Source: Streptomyces violaceusniger
GTDB taxonomy: Bacteria > Actinomycetota > Actinomycetes > Streptomycetales > Streptomycetaceae
Assembly (NCBI GenBank): GCA_005405945.1
Contig: BJHW01000002.1
Span: 2,399,183 to 2,463,182 of the forward strand
Length of the DNA: 64,000 nt
Direction of reading: 5' to 3'
Shown: positions 9,620 through 17,508 of the stretch, piece after piece
Numbering within the stretch: position 1 is the stretch's first letter
Layout of the letters: every line of letters begins with the position of its first letter
Notes under the pieces: model-generated
Told to the model about the DNA's origin: nothing
Seen by the model: the letters and a program-made list of their open reading frames with translations, nothing else
The model's database searches: none
Position numbers and translations under genes: made by a program

Positions 9620-9638
9620 GGCTCAAGATAACGGCCGT
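9620..9638. repeat. Right junction of Tn554-like element
   Basis: Terminus GGCTCAAGATA (9620-9630) followed by ACGGCCGT (9631-9638), where the interrupted IS5-family transposase frame resumes. Confidence 0.85.
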
Positions 9639-10049
9639 AAGCGGCACGTCGTGGTCGACACGTTCGGCCTGCTGCTGGGCGTCATGGTCACCGCCGCGGA
9701 CACCGGCGACCGCACCGTCGCCCACGTGCTGCTCGGGCAGGTCGCCAACGTGCACCACCGGCTGGAACTGGTCTGGGCCGACGGCGGCTACACCGGCGGC
9801 CTCATCGCCTACTGCCTGGCCACGCTCGCGCTGGTCCTGGCGATCGTGAAACGGAGCGACGGCATGCGCGGCTTCGTGGTGCTTCCCAAGCGATGGATCG
9901 TCGAGCGGTTCTTCGCCCATCTGATGCGCACCCGCCGTCTGGTGCGCGACTTCGAACGCCGCACCGCCAGCGCCGAGGCGATGGTCTACTGGTCGATGAT
10001 CCTGCTCATGACGCGCCGTCTTGCCCGGCTGGGCCCTGGGCGAGGGTGA
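9631..10049 (+). pseudogene. IS5-family transposase, 3' half
   Basis: Continuation of the transposase begun at 5049: NGRKRHVVVDTFGLLLGVMV, the second Asp (LVWADGGYTG) and the Glu region (IVERFFAHLMRTRRLV). Joining 5049-5645 to 9639 onward restores one frame. The end (MTRRLARLGPGRG) overlaps the 3' end of the minus-strand gene at 10006 and no right inverted repeat was recognised, so the right end of this IS is probably truncated. Confidence 0.85.
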
Positions 10050-10542
10050 ACCGGCCCGGCTGCCGCTCGGCCAGCCAGCCCCGCGCGACCAGGCGCTTCG
10101 CCTTCGACCGCAGCGCCTCCACCGTGGCCGGCACCGTGTCCAGACCGAACACCACCGCCAACTCCTGGCAGGTCAACGGCCCTTTATGGAGCCGGTGCCG
10201 GTCCGCGAGGGCGGTGAGGATGCGCTGATAGTCCACCGACAGCACCGACCAGGCCAGCCCCTCACGCCACACCGGCACCTGCGACTTCGGCTTCGCCGCC
10301 TGCCTGGGCGCCGAGCGGGTCTCCGCGTCCCGTGGGCCGGGAACGGCCTCCTCATCAGCGATGTTGCCGTCGTCCGGAGCCAGGACGGTGCCCACTCGCC
10401 TGCGGGCGATCGCCCACTCCTGCCATTTCTGCTCGGCCGCTGCCAACTCGGCCTGGATGCGATCGGCTTCCTCACGCAACCCGTCGACTCGACGGCGAGC
10501 GGCGAGCTCGTGCTGTTCCAGCAGTCCGACGACCGACGGCAT
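10006..10542 (-). CDS. Hypothetical protein with coiled coil and winged-helix-like C-terminus
   Basis: About 178 residues starting at the ATG at 10542, which has GGGAGG six bases upstream; longer upstream reading lacks such a site. The N-terminal part is a predicted coiled coil (LLEQHELAARRRVDGLREEA). The C-terminal 80 residues (SVDYQRILTALADRHRLHKG, then RGWLAERQPGRFTLA) look like a small winged-helix DNA-binding fold. The last codons are made of sequence shared with the IS5-family transposase end at 10006-10049, so the native C-terminus may have been replaced. Similar proteins are common in Streptomyces accessory regions, but I know no function for them. Confidence 0.6.
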   Translation of the reverse strand: MPSVVGLLEQHELAARRRVDGLREEADRIQAELAAAEQKWQEWAIARRRVGTVLAPDDGNIADEEAVPGPRDAETRSAPRQAAKPKSQVPVWREGLAWSVLSVDYQRILTALADRHRLHKGPLTCQELAVVFGLDTVPATVEALRSKAKRLVARGWLAERQPGRFTLAQGPAGQDGAS

Positions 10543-10611
10543 CCGCAACCTCCCGGGGAGCGACGACATGACAAGCCACCACTCCCATCGAATCACCCAC
10601 CCCATTCCTGA

Positions 10612-11139
10612 CCAGCGAAAACACCACCCTCAGATTCGGAACGACAACAGCTACTCAGGCAGTGGCAGTCTTCGGGCGACAATGCACGGCACTACGAACA
10701 AGCCCTCGCCCGCCTTGCCGACCACATCACGACCACACCCCGCCCGACCGGCTACCGATGGCGCAGGGATGACCTCAGCCAGTGGGTCATATCCGAAGAG
10801 GACTGGGACGTGATCATCGAATCGGTACGACGACGGCAGACCCCCACGGGCCGCCCCCAGACGAAATGGCAGCACACGCGCCGCCTCGCGGCCACAGTCT
10901 TCGTCTGGGCACACGTCACTCGTGGAGAACGTCTCTATGCGCCGGTCTTGCGAGACCTGCGGAATCGCCGGTCACCACATCTCAGGGAAACTGCAAACGA
11001 GTCCTGGTGGCTCGAACATCGTCAACGAACCAGCAGCAGCATCCACACGCTGCTGGCCGCCGCGCTCAGCGAGTACGCTACCGGACTCGCCACCCGCATT
11101 GATCAGCAGGTTCCCCCAGCATGCCCCGGAAGCGCCTGA
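10612..11139 (+). pseudogene. C-terminal remnant of an unidentified protein
   Basis: One open frame of about 175 residues (LSQWVISEEDWDVIIESVRR, then KWQHTRRLAATVFVWAHVT) with Trp-rich, plausible coding character. It begins without a start codon right after an in-frame stop at 10609, which suggests N-terminal truncation at the junction with the neighbouring gene. Its stop codon lies inside the repeat CTGAGAAATTAGCGCTTC at 11136, a putative transposase-binding site. I considered a TniQ-like protein because of the nearby transposon pieces, but no TniQ motif is visible. Confidence 0.45.
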
Positions 11140-11160
11140 GAAATTAGCGCTTCGGTTGGC
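11136..11160 (+). repeat. Putative transposase-binding repeat, copy 1
   Basis: CTGAGAAATTAGCGCTTC followed by GGTTGGC; repeated at 12824-12848 in the same orientation with one mismatch. Both resemble the repeats inside the TGT...ACA ends at 12884 and 13589 (GAGCGCTTCAGATGGCGA). The pair brackets the MFS gene. Confidence 0.7.
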
Positions 11161-11530
11161 CCCAGCCCAGCCCGGACCCTTTACAGGATCTGCAACGGCT
11201 CCAGTCCCTTGCCTGTTCCGATTCCTGCGGACTGAACCTGTCCGGGTGATCCCTCACGGCACGGGCGGTCTTGCCCGCCGATAGCCGCAGTGACTGTTCG
11301 GTCGGCAGACGCGGAACCGCCGCTGGCGGCTGAGGAGTATGGTCAGTGACCGGAGGTTCAGACATGGGTGGAGATGGGGGACCCGGGCAACACCGCACGC
11401 GTTGACACGGTTCGACTGTGACCTGTCGTCGCGTGCTGCTCGGTTCCGCAGCACGACGCGGCGACGTCCTTGATGACGTCGCCTGATTTCCGTCATCCTC
11501 TGACTCATCGGCCTTCTTTTCGGGCGTGGG
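11161..11530. other. Intergenic region without a recognisable gene
   Basis: Lies between the repeat at 11136 and the MFS gene. Reading frames on both strands have no convincing coding character or Shine-Dalgarno sequence. It presumably contains the MFS promoter; no clear -10/-35 was picked out. Confidence 0.5.
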
Positions 11531-11566
11531 ATGAGTCATGTCTGCGGTCCGAAAGGCCCTTCCTCC

Positions 11567-12765
11567 ATGCCTCTTGTTGTTCTTGCCTGCCTGGCCTATG
11601 TGAGTATGGCGCTGCCCGACAGCGTGCTCGGCATCGTCTGGCCTTCTATGAGCGCCGACTTCCATCAGCCGGTGGGAACGCTGGGGTTGCTCCTGGTGTT
11701 CGGTATCGCTGCCGCGGTGCTGTCGAGCACCATGACTGGGCGGATTCTCACCCACATGCACGTCGGCCAGTTGCTGTCCGGCAGCACCGTCCTGTCCGCG
11801 CTCGCCCTGCTCGGCTACGGTCTCGCCCCGTCATTCTGGGCGGTGGTGGCGGCGACTGCCCTCCTCGGACTCGCATCGGGGGCCCTCGACTCCGGCCTCA
11901 ACGCTTACGCAGCAAGCCGTTTTGGCCCCGTCACATCACCTGGCTTCATGCCAGCTACGGGTTGGGCGCCGCCCTGGGGCCGGCAACGGTCACCATCGCG
12001 CTGAGTTCTGGCGTCCACTGGCGATGGGCATACTCCGTCATCGCCGTGGCACAGACGATTCTCGCCTGCGCGTTCCTGCGAACCGCTCACCGCTGGGCTG
12101 CTCGCCCGGATCAGTCGGTGACGACGGCGGACCGCCCCCACTCGGCAGCCCGGACGAACAGCGGCGGTCGTCATGCAGGGTCACGCAGACATGTCGTCGT
12201 GCTGAGCAGCGCGGTCTTCGCTCTCCATATCGGCATCGAATCCGGGACCGGGTTGTGGGGGTACGTCTTCCTCACCACAGGCCGTGGGCTCCCGCCCGGG
12301 ACAGCCTGGCTGGCGGTGTCAGGGTTCTGGGCCGCCATGTTCATAGGCCGTGTCATCCTCGGCCCCGTCGCCGAACGCGTCGGTTCGTCACGCGTCCTCT
12401 ACAGCGCCGTCGCGGGAATCGCCGGCGGCGCGGCCATGATGGCTCTGCCCGGCCCGGCGATCTTCTCCCTCGTCGGCATGCTGATCCTCGGACTCGCAGC
12501 AGCCCCCGTCTTCCCCCTCCTCACCCTCACTACCGCCGAACGCGTCGGGCATGATCACGCGGACAGGACCATCGGCTTCCAAGTCGCAGCGTCCAAGATC
12601 GGTGCCGCAGTTCTCCCCGCCGGGATGGGACTGCTCATCCAGCACGCCGGCGCGACCGCCTTCGGACCGGCCCTGCTCACCCTCGTCCTCATCATGGCCA
12701 CCGGCTACAGCCTGCTGATGCGCACGACCACCTCCGCAGACCAGACGAGCGCTCCACAGCCATGA
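11567..12765 (+). pseudogene. MFS transporter, one frameshift
   Basis: Major facilitator protein with about 12 hydrophobic segments, starting LVVLACLAYVSMALPDSVLG. GAAAGG lies ten bases before the ATG at 11567; a longer start at 11531 is possible. The first third (to SRFGP) and the remainder (RHITWLHASYGLGAALGPAT onward) are in different frames. The switch is at about 11930 in TTTTGGCCCCGTC and one more C restores a single 400-residue protein. It sits between two direct copies of a transposase-site-like repeat, so it may be cargo of a Tn7/Tn5053-type element. Substrate unknown. Confidence 0.75.
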
Positions 12766-12823
12766 TCCAGACCGAAACGCCGAGCGAGGACTCTCGATCA
12801 CTACGGACGACCAGAATCAGCTA

Positions 12824-12848
12824 CTGAGAAATTAGCGCTTCAGTTGGC
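12824..12848 (+). repeat. Putative transposase-binding repeat, copy 2
   Basis: CTGAGAAATTAGCGCTTC followed by AGTTGGC, one mismatch from the copy at 11136-11160 and in the same orientation. It lies 31 bases from the inverted terminus ending ...AGTCACA at 12879. Confidence 0.7.
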
Positions 12849-12864
12849 GAAACGGGGCCAAGCC

Positions 12865-12930
12865 GAGCGCTCAGTCACATCGGTGTGACTGAGCGCTTCA
12901 GATGGCGAATGAGCGCTTGAGTTGGCGAGT
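12865..12930. repeat. Back-to-back Tn7/Tn5053-type transposon ends
   Basis: AGCGCTCAGTCACA (ending at 12879) and TGTGACTGAGCGCT (starting at 12884) face away from each other, separated by TCGG. The right-hand end continues with two more copies of the same site (GAGCGCTTCAGATGGCGA, then GAGCGCTTGAGTTGGCGA). TGT...ACA termini with several internal transposase sites are characteristic of Mu/Tn7/Tn5053-type elements. The left-hand end would belong to an element extending toward lower coordinates. Confidence 0.7.
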
Positions 12931-13589
12931 GAGCGTGGGACAGCTCACGGACAGAGGCAAGAGGTGCCCTGCACTCCTGGCGATCCGCGCCGCCTTCGTG
13001 CCCACCCACCGGGCAGGGGGGCGATATGAAGCCGTCGTCCCGCGCCGAAGGAATCGGCCAGTGGGTCACGCGTGGCTGAGGATCACCAGCAGTGCCGCAC
13101 ACTCCGCGAAGACCTGGGCGGCGAGCGCCACCTGCCGCACCCGTGCGACGGGCGCGGCCAGGGCGATGACACAGGCGACAGCGCCGAGGCCGACGCCCCA
13201 TTTGAACAGCCAATAGGGCAGTCCCGGGGCGCACTGCTCCCCGTACGTCAGACAGCGCGACGCTCGCTCGGAAGCCAGGGTCAGCACACCGGCCGCCAGG
13301 GCCGCCGGCGCGAAGAGGGCGGCGCACAGAACGGACCAGAAACGGGAGCCATCCCTTCCCGCAGTCGCCTGGGCCGGGGGCGTTGAAGGGTGGGCTGTTG
13401 CGTTCATGCCTCGACCTAACACCGTTCAGCGGGCCCGACACACTGGTCCGGTACTCAATCGCAGGTGCGCACAGTACTCAGACTGCGGCCCCTGGACGCC
13501 GTCACCGAACCTGGATGTGACTGCGATCGCTTTCCGCGCTCGACCCGCCAGCTCAGTCACTCAGTCGCCATCTGAAGCGCTTAGTCACA
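12884..13589. mobile_element. 706-bp mini-element with TGT...ACA ends
   Basis: The left terminus TGTGACTGAGCGCTTCAGAT and the inverted right terminus TGTGACTAAGCGCTTCAGAT match at 28 of the first 30 positions. TCGG flanks both sides (12880-12883 and 13590-13593). Tn7-type elements normally duplicate 5 bp, and only 4 match here. Inside is a single small membrane-protein gene and no transposase, so it must be mobilised in trans, for instance by a TniA/TniB set like the one remaining at 1-846. Confidence 0.65.
13066..13407 (-). CDS. Small membrane protein, cargo of the mini-element
   Basis: 113 residues from the ATG at 13407. It has a polar N-terminus, a hydrophobic segment (LCAALFAPAALAAGVLTLA), a Cys-containing loop (SRCLTYGEQCAPGLPYW), and at least two further hydrophobic segments toward the C-terminus (LGAVACVIALAAPVA; AALLVILSHA). 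This predicts a 3-4 helix inner-membrane protein with two loop cysteines that could form a disulfide. No family is recognised. It is the only gene inside the 706-bp element. Confidence 0.55.
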   Translation of the reverse strand: MNATAHPSTPPAQATAGRDGSRFWSVLCAALFAPAALAAGVLTLASERASRCLTYGEQCAPGLPYWLFKWGVGLGAVACVIALAAPVARVRQVALAAQVFAECAALLVILSHA

Positions 13590-13677
13590 TCGGGTTGTCC
13601 TGTGCCACTGCGGGTGGCGGGCGCCCCGATCTGTGGATAACTCCCGTTCGCGCACGCCACGTCGATAGGTTGAGGGC

Positions 13678-13976
13678 GTGGCAGCGCGGATCTTCTACAT
13701 CGATGATTCTGGGGCGGAGAGCACCGGATACATCGTCTACGGCTGGATCGATGTCGGACTCGAACACTGGAGCGCGGCCCTGCGCTGCTGGCTGGACTTC
13801 CGCAAGAAGCTGTACAGGGGGACGCCAGCATCCCCGCGGACTACGAGTTACACGCAACGCAGTTCCTCACTGGGCGCGGTAGCCCGTCGACCCGGCCGGA
13901 GTGGAATCGGCAGAAGCGGCTGCGCGGACGTGTGATCCAGGATGCGCTTGCCACCGTCGAGGCCATGCCCGGCACG
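13678..13976 (+). pseudogene. DUF3800-like protein, N-terminal fragment, frameshifted
   Basis: Starts MAARIFYIDDSGAESTGYIV, the typical beginning of DUF3800 proteins (acidic YIDDSG motif, RNase H-like fold expected). The frame changes at about 13818 within CAGGGGGAC (one G short), then continues YELHATQFLTGRG and RGRVIQDALATVEAMPG. It breaks off at about 13976, where sequence of a minus-strand NB-ARC fragment begins. DUF3800 proteins are often found in defence or mobile contexts. Confidence 0.65.
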
Positions 13977-14039
13977 AGTGCTGGTGCGGCGTGGCGGCGT
14001 ACGGGCAAGACAGGCCGGGCTTACTCCGCCGAGCGGGCC

Positions 14040-14417
14040 GCGGTGTGGGGGTGTGGGTGCCGAGGCGGACGAAGCGATGACCATCGGGATAGTCGCTGGC
14101 CAAGAGGTGGGCGGTGTGGATGACCAGAGCCGTCTTGCCCACTCCGGGCATGCCGTCCACGGTGTGGATGGTGACGACCGGCGCCTGCCCTTCCTCGGCT
14201 GCGCGCGAGAGGCGCGCGAGTTCGTCGGTGCGGCCGGTGAAGTCGGCGACATCCCGCGGCAGGGTTGTATGCAGCGTGATGGGGGCGGGCGGCTGCAACT
14301 GGTCCAAGTGTTGGGTGCTGCACTCGACGACCTGTACACCGGTCGCTCCGCGCAGGCCGATCGACGCGGGAAGACTGCTGCCCTCACCGGGAACCCGTTT
14401 GCCGTCACCGACCACCG
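14040..14417 (-). pseudogene. NB-ARC/STAND ATPase fragment
   Basis: About 125 residues of an NB-ARC ATPase: LPRDVADFTGRTDELARL (typical entry of the domain), Walker A (GMPGVGKTALVIHTA) and RFVRLGTHTP. Upstream of these lies a GVQV-containing segment (GLRGATGVQVVECSTQH) resembling the RHIM/amyloid-like motif seen before actinobacterial NLR-type ATPases and at 44211-44378 here. Both ends are truncated, by the DUF3800 fragment on one side and an unrelated plus-strand fragment on the other. Confidence 0.7.
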
Positions 14418-14626
14418 TGGTACGGCCGTACCGAGGCGGACACCGCCGCTCTGTGGGCGTGGGCCCGGGACTGGTCCGACGACCTCGCCCGGCCGCTGCA
14501 CGCCCCCCGACGACTGACAAGCAGTCGCGCCGGTTCACCGAGGCCGCGCTGAACGGCACCCTGCCCACGAAGAGCGTCGCGGCGGCCATCGCGCGCCGCC
14601 AGGCGGCCGGGCTGCCCGTTGAGTGA
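14418..14626 (+). pseudogene. C-terminal fragment of an unidentified protein
   Basis: YGRTEADTAALWAWARDWSD continues, after a frame change in the run CGCCCCCCGACG near 14505, as SRRFTEAALNGTLPTKSVAA and ends ARRQAAGLPVE. Coding character is good but there is no start, and no family was recognised. The stop overlaps the start of the following small gene, suggesting translational coupling. Confidence 0.4.
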
Positions 14627-14916
14627 GTCACACGGCCAGGAGCCGGAAGGCTGGCCGTGTGAGCTGTCCGAAGAGGTCGACGCGCTGCTGGCCGACTTGC
14701 CCCTGCCGGGTGAGGTCTTCGGGGCGATCATCGCGGCCACAGTTCGTATCAACGAGACGCGGGGCATGGTGCCGGGCAGCACCGCCTCGGAGAAGTGGCC
14801 TCAGAAAAAGACGCATGCCGCTCGGCCGGGACGGGGTACTGGGCGTCGCCGAGTATGTCATCGTTGCTGACGCCGATCCGCCGTACATCGTCCTCACCCG
14901 CGTCCAGCTGTACTGA
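14619..14916 (+). pseudogene. Small protein of unknown function, frameshifted
   Basis: Reads from a TTG at 14619 overlapping the previous stop: EGWPCELSEEVDALLADLP, then GAIIAATVRINETRGMVPG. After CAGAAAAAGACG (about 14810; one A fewer restores it) it continues in a second frame as MPLGRDGVLGVAEYVIVADA and ends IVLTRVQLY. The repaired protein is about 98 residues. The C-terminal half, with a short beta-rich ending, has the look of a small RelE/ParE-size protein, and pairing with the overlapping upstream gene would suit a two-gene module, but this is only a guess. Confidence 0.4.
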
Positions 14917-14952
14917 CCGCCCCCGACAACCGAGCGGCGTGGCGCGGCTGCG

Positions 14953-15477
14953 TCAGGTGACGCGTGGCGTGGGTTCAGCGCGCAGCAGGTCGGGGCGGGC
15001 ATCGGCGATCGCGAAGGCCCGCCGGAGCCCTTCCACCAGTGGCGGGTCGATGTGGTAGAGCCGGGCCCGCTCGTCCCGCTGGAGCAGCCGGGCTGAGCCG
15101 GCCGGGCCGATGCGGCGCTGTACCGCAGGGATGCTGGTGAGGGTTCCGCCGATCTTCGCCTTCGTGATCGGGGTGGTCGGATGGTCGGCGAAGTACTGCT
15201 GTACTTCGTCGAACGAGGCGGTGCCGCCCAGGTCGGTGATCCGGCGCAGCACCGCGCGGGCCCCGGGTATCAGGGAGGCGATCATCCGGAAGAGTGCCTG
15301 CTCGCTCCAGCCGTTCCCGATGTCATCGTCGTCCAGGTCCTGCGGGTCGGGGCGTGGGTCGAGGGCTGGGGGTTCCGGCCAGTCGTCAGGGGTGACGGGG
15401 CGCAGTCCGTAGGCGGCCTGCACGGCGGCTATCGCCTGCTCGTAAGTGTCCGTTTCAGTGTCGATCGTCAGCCGCAC
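14953..15477 (-). CDS. Conserved hypothetical protein, copy 1
   Basis: 174 residues starting at a GTG (15477) preceded by GGGGG. The N-terminus (VRLTIDTETDTYEQAIAAVQ) resembles a short strand-helix unit; residues 60-170 (ALFRMIASLIPGARAVLRRI, then FDEVQQYFADHP) look like a winged-helix-type domain. A second copy with an internal shift is at 41200-41745, so this is a mobile or recombining gene in this replicon. Function not known to me. The frame is intact. Confidence 0.65.
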   Translation of the reverse strand: MRLTIDTETDTYEQAIAAVQAAYGLRPVTPDDWPEPPALDPRPDPQDLDDDDIGNGWSEQALFRMIASLIPGARAVLRRITDLGGTASFDEVQQYFADHPTTPITKAKIGGTLTSIPAVQRRIGPAGSARLLQRDERARLYHIDPPLVEGLRRAFAIADARPDLLRAEPTPRVT

Positions 15478-15600
15478 GACGCCCCCTTCGTGATCGCTGC
15501 CAGGCATTCTTCCTCAGGACGGTGATGTGCCTGCTCTGCATACCGGTCTCGAGGGGATATGGAGACAGCCGCCCGTGGGAGTGAATCCCCTGAGGTGAAG

Positions 15601-15635
15601 CCCACCACCGTGGCCGCGCCCGCCACGGTGGTGGG
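15601..15635. promoter_or_regulatory. 14-bp perfect hairpin just before a start codon
   Basis: CCCACCACCGTGGC pairs perfectly with GCCACGGTGGTGGG across a 7-base loop. The ATG at 15637 begins two bases later, so in RNA the structure would cover the ribosome-binding region of the small exported peptide gene. Alternatively it is a terminator, or part of a longer coding frame from 15559. Confidence 0.5.
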
Positions 15636-15636
15636 C

Positions 15637-15807
15637 ATGACGATGATGATGCGCCGCTGGGCCACTGCCGTGGCCACCGGGCTGGCCACCAGCAGTCTCC
15701 TCGCCTTCGGCTCACCGAGTTGGGCTGCCCCCAGCGCTCCTTCTTCGGCCACCGCTTCCGCCGAGCCGCGCTCGGCCCTGGAGGGCATGCTCGACACCTG
15801 CACCTGA
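15637..15807 (+). CDS. Small exported peptide
   Basis: 56 residues beginning MTMMMRRWATAVATGLATSS with a hydrophobic core and AXA-like cleavage site (SWAAPSAP), leaving a mature peptide of about 25-28 residues ending MLDTCT. Several ATGs are possible (15637, 15643, 15646, 15649). It is bracketed by a hairpin on the 5' side and an evident terminator eight bases after the stop, which supports a real transcription unit. No family is recognised. It could be a signalling or antimicrobial peptide precursor, or a spurious short frame. Confidence 0.45.
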   Translation: MTMMMRRWATAVATGLATSSLLAFGSPSWAAPSAPSSATASAEPRSALEGMLDTCT

Positions 15808-15814
15808 GCACCTT

Positions 15815-15844
15815 CCCGGCGCGCCGAGCCTTCGGCGCGCCGGG
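15815..15844 (+). terminator. Terminator hairpin after the small peptide gene
   Basis: A 13-bp perfect stem (CCCGGCGCGCCGA / TCGGCGCGCCGGG) with a 4-base loop starts eight bases after the TGA at 15805-15807. Confidence 0.7.
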
Positions 15845-15997
15845 AGCACGCCACCGCGTGGACCAGACCGAGGTCGGCAGAGGGACGAGGCGGGGCGGCC
15901 GCTCATGTCGGTCGCAGACGCTTCGGCGGGATCCACTCCCCGGGCGGGCGGTACGGAGTAGGTTCATCGCTCCGGGCTCGGACTGGGAGGGGACAGG

Positions 15998-17225
15998 GTG
16001 GGGTTGCTGCGTTTTCCTGATCTGGAGGATCTTGGGCGGTTGAGCGGGGTGGAGTGGGAGACGCTGCGTTCGTTGAACCGAGCGTGTGTGGATCTGCAGC
16101 AGGAGTGGGAGGCGGCTCGCGTCCAGGCCGGCCGTGCCATGACGCGGTTGGAGGTTGCCGAGGGGTACACGGAGAACCGCGAGTTTCGGTACCACGTGGC
16201 GGCCGTGGACGCGGCGTGCGAGCCCGCTGCCCAGTACGAGCGGCGGATCAGCGAGATCACCTGGCGGTACGCGAGCGCGAGTGTGCTGCTCGGTATCACG
16301 GTCCTGGACCGGCTCGTTGCCGGCCGGCCCCCGCTGAACCGGAGCTTGGTGAAGCAGCTCGCATCCACCGAGCCCACCCTCGGCCAGTTGCAGGAGGCGT
16401 TCTCCATCCCATCGAGCCGGCTGCGTGCGGCCCGCGATGCCAAGGAGCAGCAGTACGGCGAAGCAGCGCGAACTGCTGCTGGCGGGCTTGGAGGGGGCCT
16501 ACTACAACGTCACGCACCAGGAAGTCGACGGCCGGCGCAGAAGCAGGGAGGAAGCCGACGGGTGCCGGCTGACCGTGGTCTCCGAAGAGGGCATGGACCC
16601 GTTCTGGGACCACCTGTTGGAGCCCGTCCTGCATCTGGCCGAGTCGTTGCCGTACGAGATCTCCTACTCGCTCCCGTACCTGGGTGCCTACCGGCACGTT
16701 GTCCCTCGGGAGTCCGACCCGCCGGTAGGCCATCGGCCCGGCGCAGGAAGAGAGGTCACCGGACTACGGACCGTGCTGGAGTGCTCCACATCCGCCACAA
16801 CGCTGCGTCAGGGACCCGACGCTGGTGCTGGCCCGGCGTGGCTCCTCCATCTATGCCCCGCTCACACCGAGGCGCTCGCCTCGTGGCCCGGTGTACGCAC
16901 GGACACTCCTGAACTCGAACTGGAATGCGGAACTGTCATCGAATACCGCACCACCGAACAGCTCCTGCAATCCCACGCCGACCTGTGGCTCACCAGATTG
17001 ACGGGCCTACGGCCCGGAATCCCCGAGAGAACCTGGGTTGATGTTCTTGAGCAGGCGCACCAGGTGCTGAGCTCCCGTCTCGATGGCCATGACACCGGCG
17101 AAGACAGCCCACTGGCGAGCGTGGTGACGACGGTGGACATGGCACGCCGATATGCCGCTGAGGGCAACCTCCAGCAGGCCACGGTCCCCCTCAGCTACGC
17201 CGAAACCCTCGCCCTCCGGCTGTGA
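15998..17225 (+). pseudogene. Hypothetical protein, frameshifted
   Basis: From a GTG at 15998 the protein reads LEDLGRLSGVEWETLRSLNR, then WRYASASVLLGITVLDRLVA, in one frame to about 16460. It then shifts (TACGGCGAAG; one base fewer gives AKQRELLLAGLEGAYYNVTH) and continues to LSYAETLALRL at 17225. The repaired length is about 408 residues, largely helical. The part 16740-16850 reads less convincingly and may hold a further error. No recognised domain. The following 280 bases (17226-17508) show no gene. Confidence 0.5.
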
Positions 17226-17508
17226 CGCCTCAACGACCGGATGCTCGGCATTTTCCAGCGCGCCACCTGGCCTACCGACGAAATGCGCTCACCTGCGGAC
17301 ACGTTGCACGGCGGCGGGCGCGGATTCCCGTGTTGAAGTTGTCGAATTCCCAAAACGACTGGGTCTTCCCCGTCTCCTTTCGTCGTGCGGTAGGAAGAGT
17401 GTCAGTCACGCGGCAGGGAGCCGCGGGGGTGGGGCGGGAGGGCTAGGTGGCGTTCGAGAGGCCGGACCCTGGTCTGGAGCAGGCCGCTGCATGTGGTGAT
17501 TCACGGCA

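Larger units (their letters stand above)
5646..9630 (+). mobile_element. Tn554-like transposon (tnpA-tnpB-tnpC)
   Basis: A 3,985-bp insertion with 11-bp inverted termini (TATCTTGAGCC / GGCTCAAGATA), flanked on both sides by ACGGCCGT and interrupting an IS5-family transposase gene whose two halves join cleanly when it is removed. It carries the classical Tn554 set: a short tyrosine recombinase, a long tyrosine recombinase with Cys-rich ends and a small HTH/coiled-coil TnpC-like protein, all overlapping by a few bases. There is no resistance or other cargo gene. Confidence 0.85.

Noticed and set aside
10612..11139. Possible TniQ protein completing a tniA-tniB-tniQ set
   Set aside because: No TniQ zinc motifs or typical N-terminus; it is on the other strand from tniA/tniB and 10 kb away. 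Left as unidentified remnant.
12824..13589. CRISPR-like array, because of repeated GCGCTTCAG/TGGCGA units
   Set aside because: Repeats are few, in both orientations, unevenly spaced and sit at TGT...ACA termini; no cas genes. They fit transposase-binding sites.
15637..15807. Lanthipeptide or lasso precursor
   Set aside because: Only one Cys in the mature part, a Sec-type signal peptide and no modification enzyme nearby.
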